The notes beneath the pieces were generated by a model that saw only the letters and a program-made list of their open reading frames with translations, was not told the origin of the DNA and ran no database searches. Below are positions 18,101-23,307 of a stretch of DNA of 64,000 nucleotides, piece by piece. Position numbers and translations under genes: made by a program. Positions within the stretch are counted from its first letter, which is position 1, and the number at the start of each line of letters is the position of its first letter. Origin of the DNA: JANXQG01 sp964615095 (GTDB lineage: Bacteria > Planctomycetota > Planctomycetia > Pirellulales > Thermoguttaceae); NCBI GenBank assembly GCA_964615095.1, contig CAZTPX010000039.1, forward strand, positions 1 through 64,000. The letters are read 5' to 3'.

Positions 18101-18598
18101 TGCCATCGTCGCGGAACCATTGCCGGTAACCAACGTCTGCGACGAAGCGGATCCTGCGCCGGTTGCCGAATTCGCGCCGGCGTTCGCCGCAGTGGGGCCG
18201 ACGACCGTCACACCAGACCCTGCCTGCCAAGGGCTGGGCGTTGAGTTTCCGGCCGTGGTTGGCGTCGCCCAAGTGGCCGCCACATAGCTTCCCGGCGCTG
18301 CTTGTATCAGGCCAGGCGTTGAACTTTCGGCCGTGGTCTGCGGTGCCCACGTGGCCGCCACATAGCTTCCCGGCGCTGCTTGTATCAGGCCAGGCGTTGA
18401 ACCGGTGTCCGTCAGCGGAGACGCTTGTAGACTTAGAGTGGAAGCGATGGGGGCGGCAGACAGAAGCGTTCGGTGCTCAAGAGGTTCAACGACCAACTGG
18501 CGATTGCGCAGGGTCGCGCGCTTGCCCGCCCCCCCCCGATTACCAAGTTTGCTGGCGACTAGCGATGAAACACGGCGGAAGAACACGCGAACCCCCAC
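9134..18598 (-). CDS. Giant RHS/YD-repeat surface protein with LEPR-XLL, VCBS and Ig-like domains
   Basis: About 3,150 residues. The N-terminus carries VEPLEHRTLLSA, the LEPR-XLL-type motif of planctomycete surface proteins. It is followed by an Ala/Ser/Thr-rich linker with a 26-residue duplication, about five FG-GAP/VCBS repeats (NGDGTADLLWQNTSSG), and about five Ig-like domains (SPTPTVQWEVN...). A long YD-repeat shell ends in the conserved RHS core (GLYYDNARWYNSSTGGFLTR, then PIGESDPSGL). The last 281 residues form a distinct tip with no family I recognise. I favour the GTG at 18598: GGAAGGGG lies 7 bases upstream; a GTG at 18661 keeps the frame open but lacks a binding site. No small gene directly after the stop looks like an immunity gene. 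Probable role: surface or contact-dependent toxin delivery, or adhesion. Confidence 0.9.
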   Translation of the reverse strand: MGVRVFFRRVSSLVASKLGNRGGAGKRATLRNRQLVVEPLEHRTLLSAAPIASTLSLQASPLTDTGSTPGLIQAAPGSYVAATWAPQTTAESSTPGLIQAAPGSYVAATWATPTTAGNSTPSPWQAGSGVTVVGPTAANAGANSATGAGSASSQTLVTGNGSATMAMAGAGSASQAIALGHSTWEIIGVGNFAGHSNGTADLLWENTSTDAILACYTGGGYLSLGKAPAGCTFDGVGDFNGDGTADLLWQNTSSGVVFAAITGGSDLTLGTVPSGWMFAGIGDFNGDGKADVLWQNTSSGEMLVWFTGGGGQDLGTVPLNSGWTLDGIGDFNGDGKADLAWQNTSSGVVMAWITNGGGVDLGTVPSGWTFAGIGDFNGDGTADLLWQNTSSGEMLVWITGGNGLNLGTVPVNSGWTLAGIADFNGDKVADLAWQNSSSAEVLAWYTGGGGQLLYSMPIVTTNPTNQTVNANGTATFTAAADPNLPVPTVQWEVSTSGATAFAPISGATATTYSFTATSTQNGNQYEAVFSNSILSPVTTTPATLAVDYVETQPSSQTVDSTYTATFTAATSNPGGNDTVQWDVSTNGGATFSPITGATATTYSFPAAAAQNGYQYEAVFHNSAGTFTSNPATLTVDYAPTVITNPNNQLVGVGGTTTFTATASGNPTPTVQWELNTGSGFTNLRDTGVYSGSRTDTLTITGATASMNGYRYEAVFTNTLGTFASNPATLTVGNAPVVTTNPTSQAVNSGGTASFTVLASGSPTPTVQWEVNAGSGFTNLSDGGVYSGSSTDTLTITGATATMNNYQYEAVFSNGILPAATTTAATLVVQTGLAAPAAFAPDTTPDVSDADVVYADGDTAVAANDLGLGITRSYSAQLAVAQTAGALPLAGYGWMLADQPYVTQTAQGLTCVVFSPQQAYWFQGGAWGYSPMYGAQETLTLSSTSHLFSLVMPDGTVYQFRDFSYGNASNGQFAGMYSPGGAATVATFNANGTTGSINYYVGGAYNFTNGTGTPYQSEVFAYTAAGQVASITLMDENGVSARSAVYSYYGTGDANGQPGDLEAATETALNSSGTMVVVGSYYYRYYTSGSGLLEDALTPQEVQNVVGSNVSGSTVAQYVANLLSYLDTYGAVHSYAADYFQYGANNRVSQSVIDGLYTYQYTYATSSNTQNYDNWQTETIESRYGSGSVAAATYTVFTNFAGETLLTDLYDTTFGEHWVTDQTYGLISQSYEQGLLLQSAQPSAVDVAAVDGYDQYSNPEYGYNSANASLAVQFNPTGLIAVYTYSSATTAGETTAGNVQGYLESETLDDGNTTSVPVESYAYYAHVGSVATADGTLISVNVFPTASDSTYPNAPGDMTPDTTSYTYSWWNVPNTSTPSAQVQQETTTLPVVSVEQNGSGNATTELDYFNVNGTLQWEQDGDAFLTYHAYDAVTGLEIETVADAGSGSGLSSVLPPGWSFPDVGVNATTNYQYDSLGRLTQTLGPAFLDAAGATVRTASWTSYVDNPVTLPTGVGAPYPLPSGEGQGWQGTEVLTGSGYATVVAGSITGFTLVNPISITISDLDGNVTDEIEAVAGPGITSQAQAEDGSHELVVSSTQPNLGSYNQQYSLDQNNATWCSWTHDLYDPKSGQLTEELDYTDIADGVYLTTQYAYDCMGRVAGTMDPSGTIDATTYDARGLALSESVGTAKNNMVTTVLYTYDNGQGGGDGNLTSMTENVDGNIDDANARTTYYGYDWRDRQLWTLVDDHTPTSSTNPQTRETYTYNTYDNLDDVTNVTRYWAATDWSGPSWQPATGTDKVIGRSGAAYDSLGDVYQTLSYNQNGTVAIVSNTFFDGDGNVIMTQDGGTQEFTKTVYDGLGDPLTVYDGYDSSPPALGTSAAYAEAQGVSASDVILSQTDTTYDAAGDATFTTDYQRSPYAAATAYGGLDTLGASDSLVSYTADWYDGIGRNIAEADYGTNGGGAPTVYASAPFWNGTAWQQYNGTTDVAVGAMVSGTAYDARGEDYLDTDSAGIQTRTIYDDDGRTTSVIKNYTGNGAITPATPADQNLTTETFYSQETPVASTDVLEPNTQGQTSSFSAETFVPVGTQAAGTVYLMYAPDAADLPMVVAQTSYQVVAVTYGSQGWQYCNDNSQYGPVPQNGGWAPFTPRADDVLVAQVNAGSITTLQGQSGTLHGLQYGYVGSTFSTAPVSGYALAGFSIAAGSIEPNATAEVTSYVYGTSADGTPALYSNDLVAAEIPPDSSNRWLPQTGQVGNTTGGYDRIQYTYDLQGEMTSMEDQNQTTHQYAYDGVGHLLSDSISSFGAGVDTTVASIDYAYKVCGKLLSVSSEDSSGDVLNEVYYQYDSNGNLVAEYQEQNGAVNTADLSATLSVGYGYDDTTTTTASGLVVSDTGYRPTTLEYPSTGGATTTRTLNYYYGDSEDPGGVTNRIGSIWDGATTSGVVTVGAELDSYMYLGADTISADYYAQPNVGYDLMASTRTASGTQSNLDQYGRVADMVWENYGNDSTLDGYQYTYNPQGDVATKHNLAPGAPNLDEAYTYDQLDQLTSLTRGKLVDQVMSDTDFTQSWTLNGQSTGTSAIDGLGNWENFSETSTTNPSLDQAQTRTPSAGNEIQNITTTSGALTWITPQYDNAGNMTTTPMPGNESTGLTCTYDAWNRLVSVIGAGIDEQYVYDGLNRLIETNSVDDSPQTVTHYYYAGDQLLETRVATGPGAAEVHGDTLSPQNQYVWSAASTDAPMLRDTYVSGTLVPADRLYYLTDANGNVTAVVGDATSSWQVAERYVYDAYGHVTMYDGPGGGTHVDWGNPQHTVSSQGNTILYAGMDADPATGLYYDNARWYNSSTGGFLTRDPALSTSNLYCYCGNDPIGESDPSGLQIGGGSVGGTAPGNGPRAPVCPGPTFNCSVGADSQEGPTSQNLSDWLTNQLAAAKGASKQAITDAVTSAAEKIFNFMQAHDKELSDPQFIDTVNAIAQQAKTLAKMAIDTNPSTMGWLDLTFAWYFELGGVLDEGAKDPTERIPQFTFDGKAKIIQDIKALDGVKQIIADARAAYKNLNGRHPATIEIDRDITFRVPQFWDSLAKVDKAFLFLGSYHCKASYGSGDLMITVTNTTGWQSGTRFRRGNKGILEDRKRGSPGIQLGGNIKQTFRFEVPWDQEDN
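18273..18402. repeat. Two identical 52-bp repeats inside the RHS gene
   Basis: Positions 18273-18324 and 18351-18402 are identical over 52 bases with a 78-base period, encoding a duplicated 26-residue linker segment (TPGLIQAAPGSYVAATW). The identity at DNA level suggests recent slippage or unequal recombination. Confidence 0.8.
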
Positions 18599-18693
18599 GA
18601 TCGAACCCCTTCCAAAAATGCCGGCGGGCTTGCCAAAGCGGCAACCTGCTGCGACCGTCACACGAAAGAAATAGCGTCACAAGCGGAAACCGG

Positions 18694-18722
18694 TTTATAT
18701 GTCTATTTGAGAAATTCGTCAA
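18694..18722 (-). promoter_or_regulatory. Sigma-70-type promoter for the RHS gene
   Basis: On the minus strand TTGACG (18717-18722) and TATAAA (18694-18699) are separated by exactly 17 bases, close to the consensus for the housekeeping sigma factor. Transcription would start near 18687, about 90 bases before the favoured GTG at 18598 and 26 before the GTG at 18661. Confidence 0.6.
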
Positions 18723-18892
18723 TCACTTTCTCGCATGGCTTCTGACATTTATAACATACCAATGGGTGGTGGGGATGTGCTCAACCCGTTAGTTCGCAAG
18801 GGGTTACCGCGGCAGGTCAAAACGCTGAAAATTTTTTCCGCGGCGCAAGGGGCCTGCCGTTTTTAGGCGCGGAAGGTCCAGGGCGATGGGGA

Positions 18893-18974
18893 GAAGGGGA
18901 GAAGGGGAGAGGGGGAGAAGGGGAGAAGGGGAGAAGGGGAGAAGGGGAGAAGGGGAGAAGGGGAGAAGGGGAGC
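18893..18974. repeat. 8-bp tandem array (AGAAGGGG)n
   Basis: About ten head-to-tail copies of AGAAGGGG, with one disturbed unit near 18910. An 8-base period shifts the reading frame at each unit, so the open frames across it are artefacts. All purine on one strand, so it could form triplex or G-rich structures. Confidence 0.85.
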
Positions 18975-19074
18975 GCGTGTTGGAAACGGACCGGACAACA
19001 GATGCCGAAAGCGCAACGAGCGATTGGACTTGCAGGGCAAGTTCGCGCCGCGCGCAAATGGTGGCCAGATTCCG

Positions 19075-19816
19075 TGCGTATTATGTGGGTAGAAAGCGCG
19101 CTGAAGAAGATTCAGCCAGGCCTGAATACTCTGCGCGTGTATTTGTTCTTTGACAATCCGGACCGGCCCCCGGCGTAGCGAACCGAGGGCCATTCGCAAT
19201 GCGCGGCGCCGACCTGCCCAAGTCGGCGTCCGCGCCGGCGGCTGCGCGGAAACTGTGACGCGTGGGTCTCGTGCCTCGACCCGCCCTACGGCCCCGGTAA
19301 CGGTCGCGAACCGCCGCACCCGCCGCGACAGCAATTAATTATTTTTATGACTCTGCACTCAAATAGCCGCAAGAAAGCGCCATGTGCCCTACTCCGATAT
19401 ACTGTACACATGATCACTCTTAGCACAAAATGATACAAAATGACACAGAATGGCACAAAGTGGCTAAAAAATGATACAGAATGGCACAAAAATGGCAACG
19501 GCCTTTGGCTGTGCCGAAACTATCGTTAGAGTGTCAAGCGATCGTATTCCCGCAGTTTTCCCCCGTGCGAGCAACACCTTTAGCGAAAGCAGAACACACA
19601 CATGGACGGACAAAATTGCCTCCGAAACTCCACGAGGCCCCTTTTTTCGATGTGGCCAGGTCACTGCCTGCCTCGAAACGGCGGGTTGGTCGCGGCGGCC
19701 GAGGCCGGAGAAACGCCGCCGGAAGCACTTTTTTCTGACTCCCTCGTTTGCGCATCGGGCTGGTGTGCGCGACTTATACCGTCTTTGACGCGGGCGAACC
19801 GGGTGAGACTGGCTAC
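19075..19816 (+). repeat. Long dispersed element, left copy, with structured-RNA-like head
   Basis: This stretch matches the reverse complement of about 59985-60705 over most of its length, with scattered substitutions and small indels. The shared order is: AAAGCGCGCTGA, TTTGACAAT, a GC-rich head of about 170 bases with four or five short hairpins (for example GGCCCCCGG...CCGAGGGCC at 19168-19194), GCAATTAATTATTTTT, a run of AAAATGGCAC-like decamers at 19428-19497, TTAGAGTGTCAAGCGAT, and GCACTTTTTTCTGACTC. No intact reading frame is shared by both copies. I see no transposase. It may be a non-autonomous mobile element or an RNA-encoding repeat. Confidence 0.7.
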
Positions 19817-20017
19817 CCTACAGTCCTATCTGTGATATTATTTCTGAAACCCATGACCTAGAAACCTATACCCTACATGGCCACAACAAGAGTCGGTCAA
19901 CCAAATAAATTCCGTTCTACACGGCGCGTCCAACGTGCTATGTTTATTAGTTAAGCCGCTCCTTGGGGCTTGTGTCCTCTATGATTTTGCAAGGTTGTCT
20001 TGCGAAAACCCATTTGC
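19817..20017. other. Leader region upstream of the ATP synthase operon
   Basis: Two hundred AT-rich bases between the long repeat and atpI, with several TA-rich hexamers (for example TATAATG-like and TATTAG) but no pair of boxes that stands out. The operon promoter must lie here or within the end of the repeat. Confidence 0.4.
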
Positions 20018-20503
20018 ATGATGCTAAGTCTTTCAGACAAGTATGAACTCGTGAGCACATCGCTATTTGGGTTTCTGCACCACTTTCGGCAAACACTGCT
20101 ATTTCGTATAGCCGTTGTGGGTATTGTGGTAATCGCCGCCGCCGCCATTATCTTGTCGGCAGGATGGGCTATATCTGGCAATCGAATGGGAATCTGGGCT
20201 GGTGCGGCGGCCGGCGGCGTCTGCCTGTTGGCAGCGTGGATTGCGCTGATCGTCGGTGAATCGCTCCGCAGGCCCCAATACGCGCTTGCCGGGGTCCTCT
20301 TGGCGATGTTGATTCGCATGGGAATTCCCTTGGCGGCTGCTTTACTGGTATTTTTACGTGGAGGCCCCCTAGCCGACGCGGGTTTTCTGTATTACCTTGT
20401 TCTGTTTTACCCGGTTACGCTGACTGCGGAGACGTTTCTTCTTTTGCCGAAGCGTTGTTCGCACGAAAAGCGTGTTTCCCCGGCGCAAGATTTGGTCGGG
20501 TGA
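20018..20503 (+). CDS. atpI: ATP synthase subunit I-like membrane protein
   Basis: About 161 residues with four predicted membrane segments (roughly residues 25-48, 55-75, 85-110 and 118-140). It is first in the ATP synthase operon and ends three bases before the a-subunit ATG. Small four-helix proteins here are AtpI-type assembly factors that help build the c-ring; sequence conservation is low, so the assignment leans on topology and position. The reading frame is open from a TTG at 20000; the ATG at 20018 (MMLSLSDKYELV) is the first standard start. Confidence 0.7.
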   Translation: MMLSLSDKYELVSTSLFGFLHHFRQTLLFRIAVVGIVVIAAAAIILSAGWAISGNRMGIWAGAAAGGVCLLAAWIALIVGESLRRPQYALAGVLLAMLIRMGIPLAAALLVFLRGGPLADAGFLYYLVLFYPVTLTAETFLLLPKRCSHEKRVSPAQDLVG

Positions 20504-20506
20504 GTT

Positions 20507-21319
20507 ATGGATCTTGATCTTACTGAGCTAGCCAACCACGTACGCGATTCGAAAAGTTTTCACTTTCCCTTCGAAACGACGTGGGCGCTTCCGAAGGTGT
20601 TCGGTTTCCAATTGACCAAGTTCATGGTCTTGGAATTGATCGTGGCTGCGCTCATGCTCCTGATTTTTTTGACATTGGCTCGTCGCATTCGCGGCGGCGG
20701 CCCGCCGAAAGGGTTGTTCTGGAACTTTTTCGAGGTGATGTTGGTATTCATCCGCGACGAGGTCGCACGGCCGTCGATCGGCAAGCATGACGCGGACAAG
20801 TTCCTGCCCTTTTTGTGGAACATGTTCTTTTTCATTCTGTTCTGCAATTTGCTGGGCATCTTGCCGTGGGCCGGTTCGGCCACCGGCGCCCTGACAGTGA
20901 CTGCCGCGCTGGCGGCCATCACGCTCTGCGCCGTGGTGGGAACGGGCATGTATAAATTCGGTGTGGGCGGTTTCTTCAAGAGCATTGTACCGCACATGGA
21001 ATTGCCTAAGGCGGTGGCCATCTTGTTGATTCCCATGATCTTCGTGATTGAACTTGCGGGCCTGCTGATTCGCCACGTGGTGCTGGCCGTTCGTCTGCTG
21101 GCGAACATGTTTGCCGGCCACCTCGTGCTGGCGGTCCTGTTGGGATTCATCGCCGCTGCGGCAAACGGCGTTTTGTTCGCTTGGTTGGGCATTACCACGG
21201 TGAGCGTGCTAGGTTCGGCCGCGCTCACCTTATTGGAGTTGTTCGTGGCCTTTCTTCAGGCCTACATATTCACGTTTTTGTCGGCACTATTCATCGGCAT
21301 GGCAGTTCATCCGCACTAG
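20507..21319 (+). CDS. atpB: F1Fo ATP synthase subunit a
   Basis: A 270-residue membrane protein that forms the stator half-channels for protons. It has five to six hydrophobic segments. The essential arginine helix is visible as VVLAVRLLANMFAGHLVLA (about residues 187-205). The last helix has LFVAFLQAYIFTFLSALFIG, as usual for subunit a. It follows atpI with a 3-base gap and precedes the c-subunit gene, so it lies inside the operon. Length is normal for the family. Confidence 0.95.
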   Translation: MDLDLTELANHVRDSKSFHFPFETTWALPKVFGFQLTKFMVLELIVAALMLLIFLTLARRIRGGGPPKGLFWNFFEVMLVFIRDEVARPSIGKHDADKFLPFLWNMFFFILFCNLLGILPWAGSATGALTVTAALAAITLCAVVGTGMYKFGVGGFFKSIVPHMELPKAVAILLIPMIFVIELAGLLIRHVVLAVRLLANMFAGHLVLAVLLGFIAAAANGVLFAWLGITTVSVLGSAALTLLELFVAFLQAYIFTFLSALFIGMAVHPH

Positions 21320-21366
21320 GGCGGAACTGTGCAGCCGGAAAAACCATTTCAGAGGAGATGAGTTCC

Positions 21367-21717
21367 GTGTTCAAGTTAGCCAAGATTACGCTGTTGGTTC
21401 TCGTTGTCTGCGCCATGGCGCTCCCCGCGTTCGCGGCAGACGAGAAGAAGGCTGAAAATTCCGCTGGCGAGGCGGCGACCGTACATGCTGCCGGTCCCTC
21501 CAACTTTGCCGTGTTGGCTGGTGCCTCGGCGGGTGCCGGGCTTGTCATTCTCGGCGCCGGGTATGGCATCGGCAAGATCGGTTCCGCGGCTGTGGAGAGC
21601 ATGGCCCGGCAGCCCGAAGTGGCCGGCAATATCCAGACCGCAATGATCATTTCCGCGGCGCTCATCGAAGGCGTGACTTTCTTCGCCTTGATCGTCTGCT
21701 TGCTGATTAAGACGTGA
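21367..21717 (+). CDS. atpE: F1Fo ATP synthase subunit c with N-terminal leader
   Basis: About 116 residues. An N-terminal hydrophobic leader (MFKLAKITLLVLVVCAMALPAFAAD) looks cleavable, followed by a charged linker and two ring helices joined by the polar loop ARQPE. The ion-carrying glutamate sits in SAALIEGVTFFALIVC. The residue after it is Gly, and the first helix lacks the Gln of sodium-type rings, so proton coupling is likely. I choose the GTG at 21367 because GAGGAG lies 9 bases upstream; the ATG at 21358 directly abuts that site. The leader makes the gene longer than the usual 70-90 residues. Confidence 0.92.
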   Translation: MFKLAKITLLVLVVCAMALPAFAADEKKAENSAGEAATVHAAGPSNFAVLAGASAGAGLVILGAGYGIGKIGSAAVESMARQPEVAGNIQTAMIISAALIEGVTFFALIVCLLIKT

Positions 21718-21818
21718 TTCAAGTACCTGGGGCCGAGCGCGCAAGCGCCGGCCTGGGGCCATGGTCCGGGAAGCCGATTTCCGGCAGGGTTTTGGTTATG
21801 GGTTATCGAGGAGTGATC

Positions 21819-22463
21819 ATGCTCACACGACTTGCCGCCGCAGCGGTTCTGATCTTGGTGGCGCTGCTGTGCGTTGCCTCGCCTGTTTTGGCTGCCGAGG
21901 GTGGCGGAGGCGGCACGGACGCGCTCAACCCGGTGAACGCCGACGGCTATAATTTCCGTGGCGATCTGTCGATTTGGACCGCCGTGGTCTTCCTGGTGGT
22001 GTTGGCTATCCTCTATAAGGCCGCCTGGGGGCCGATCTCCGAAGGCCTGCAAAAACGCGAAAGCGAGATTGCCAGCCAGATCGCCGAGGCCCAGCGAAAG
22101 AACGAGGAAGCCCGGCAGCTTCTGGCCGACTACGAAAAGAAGCTTGCCGCCGCCCAGGACGAAGTCCGCGGCATGGTCGAGCAGGGCCGTCGCGATGCGG
22201 AAAAGATCGGCCAGCAAATGTTGGAGAAGGCCCGCGAGGAAGCCGGCGTCGAGCGGCAGCGGGCCGTGCAGCAAATCGAGTCGGCCACGTTGGCCGCCTT
22301 GAAGGAATTGGCCGACCGCAGCGCCACGCTGGCCGTGGACTTGGCCGGCAAGATTGTCGGCGCGCGGCTGAAAGCCGCCGATCACAGCCGGCTGATCGAG
22401 CAGGCCGTCTCGGAGTTTTCCCGCTCACGGCCGGCCAAGATTAACGGAAAATCCCACGGATAG
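21819..22463 (+). CDS. atpF: F1Fo ATP synthase subunit b
   Basis: About 214 residues forming the peripheral stalk. Residues 1-28 resemble a leader (MLTRLAAAAVLILVALLCVA), then a Gly-rich linker and the membrane segment IWTAVVFLVVLAILYKAAWG near residue 50. From residue 70 on it is a long charged helix (AQRKNEEARQLLADYEKKLA) as expected of the b dimer. The ATG at 21819 is preceded by GAGGAG. The frame is open further upstream, but that part has no start with a better site. It follows atpE by 101 bases. Confidence 0.93.
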   Translation: MLTRLAAAAVLILVALLCVASPVLAAEGGGGGTDALNPVNADGYNFRGDLSIWTAVVFLVVLAILYKAAWGPISEGLQKRESEIASQIAEAQRKNEEARQLLADYEKKLAAAQDEVRGMVEQGRRDAEKIGQQMLEKAREEAGVERQRAVQQIESATLAALKELADRSATLAVDLAGKIVGARLKAADHSRLIEQAVSEFSRSRPAKINGKSHG

Positions 22464-22507
22464 GCGAAGGCCTTCACGGGAAAGAAGACGACGGGCACAA
22501 GTCATTC

Positions 22508-22607
22508 AGCCACAGATGAAACACGGATCAAACACGGAATGTTCAGAAGATCAATCGTGTCGACTTTCTTTTTTCATCCGTGTTCCATCCGTGTTTCATC
22601 CGTGGCT
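22508..22607. repeat. Inverted repeat between atpF and atpH
   Basis: Arms of 21 bases at 22508-22528 (AGCCACAGATGAAACACGGAT) and 22587-22607 are complementary with one mismatch. A further CATCCGTGTTCC partial copy lies between. This family of CCACGGATGAAACACGG repeats is common in intergenic DNA of large bacterial genomes; here it sits inside an operon and could modulate expression between atpF and atpH. Confidence 0.7.
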
Positions 22608-22647
22608 ACAAATTGGAAGACATTCCCAGGGTAGGTAACAAGGTCCC

Positions 22648-23307
22648 ATGGCCGAATCGGCTGACATTATTGCCCGCGATGCCCAGAACGCGGTCCGGCA
22701 TTCGCCCGACGTGGGTCGGGAGAAGGTCGGCGAGATCTATGCCCGCGCCTTGTTGGGCGCCACGGAGAATGCGGGGCAATCCGCCGCGGTGCTCGACGAG
22801 CTCGACGCCATCGTCGATGAGGTCTTGACCCGCTTTCCCAAGCTGGAAACGATGCTGGGCTCACTTCTGGTCAGCCACGAGGAGAAAGCAGTCGTCCTTG
22901 ATCGCGTTTTCGCAGCGCAGGTTTCCCGCCTGCTGCTGAATTTCCTCAAGGTCGTGGCGCGGCACGGCCGCCTGGATTGCCTGCGGGCAATCCGGGACGA
23001 AGCCCGCAGATTATACGAGGAGATGCACGGCGCGGTCCGCGTCCGCCTGACTACCGCCACCGCCGTCGCTCCGAAACAAGTCGACGAGATCGCCGCCGTG
23101 TTGGCCGCGTCGCTGGGCAAGCAGCCGATCTTGGAGGCCATCGTCGATCCGGCGTTGATCGGCGGGGCCGTCCTCCGTATTGGCGACACCATCTACGACG
23201 GTTCCGTCGCCAATCAATTGCAAACCATTCGCCAGCAGATGATCGATAGGAGTGTTCATGAGATTCAAAGCCGACGAGATCGCTTCCGTAATTCAACAGG
23301 AAGTTGA
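22648..23307 (+). CDS. atpH: F1Fo ATP synthase subunit delta
   Basis: A 219-residue OSCP/delta subunit that joins the peripheral stalk to the top of F1. The N-terminal helical domain has the typical YARALLGATE phrase near residue 30, and the C-terminal part includes VRVRLTTATAVAP and IVDPALIGGAVLRIGDTIYDGS, strong delta signatures. The N-terminus is about 25 residues longer than in Escherichia coli. The 3' end overlaps the start of atpA by about 50 bases, which implies coupled translation. Confidence 0.94.
   Translation: MAESADIIARDAQNAVRHSPDVGREKVGEIYARALLGATENAGQSAAVLDELDAIVDEVLTRFPKLETMLGSLLVSHEEKAVVLDRVFAAQVSRLLLNFLKVVARHGRLDCLRAIRDEARRLYEEMHGAVRVRLTTATAVAPKQVDEIAAVLAASLGKQPILEAIVDPALIGGAVLRIGDTIYDGSVANQLQTIRQQMIDRSVHEIQSRRDRFRNSTGS

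Noticed and set aside
15092..18244. 1050-codon open frame on the plus strand inside the RHS gene
   Set aside because: It is antisense to the RHS gene, low in complexity, and has no known motif. GC-rich codon bias on one strand often keeps the opposite frame open.
19286..19498. Short frames in the long repeat (and 60309-60581)
   Set aside because: Similar peptide ends arise from DNA similarity, but the frames differ in length and are not preserved between copies.
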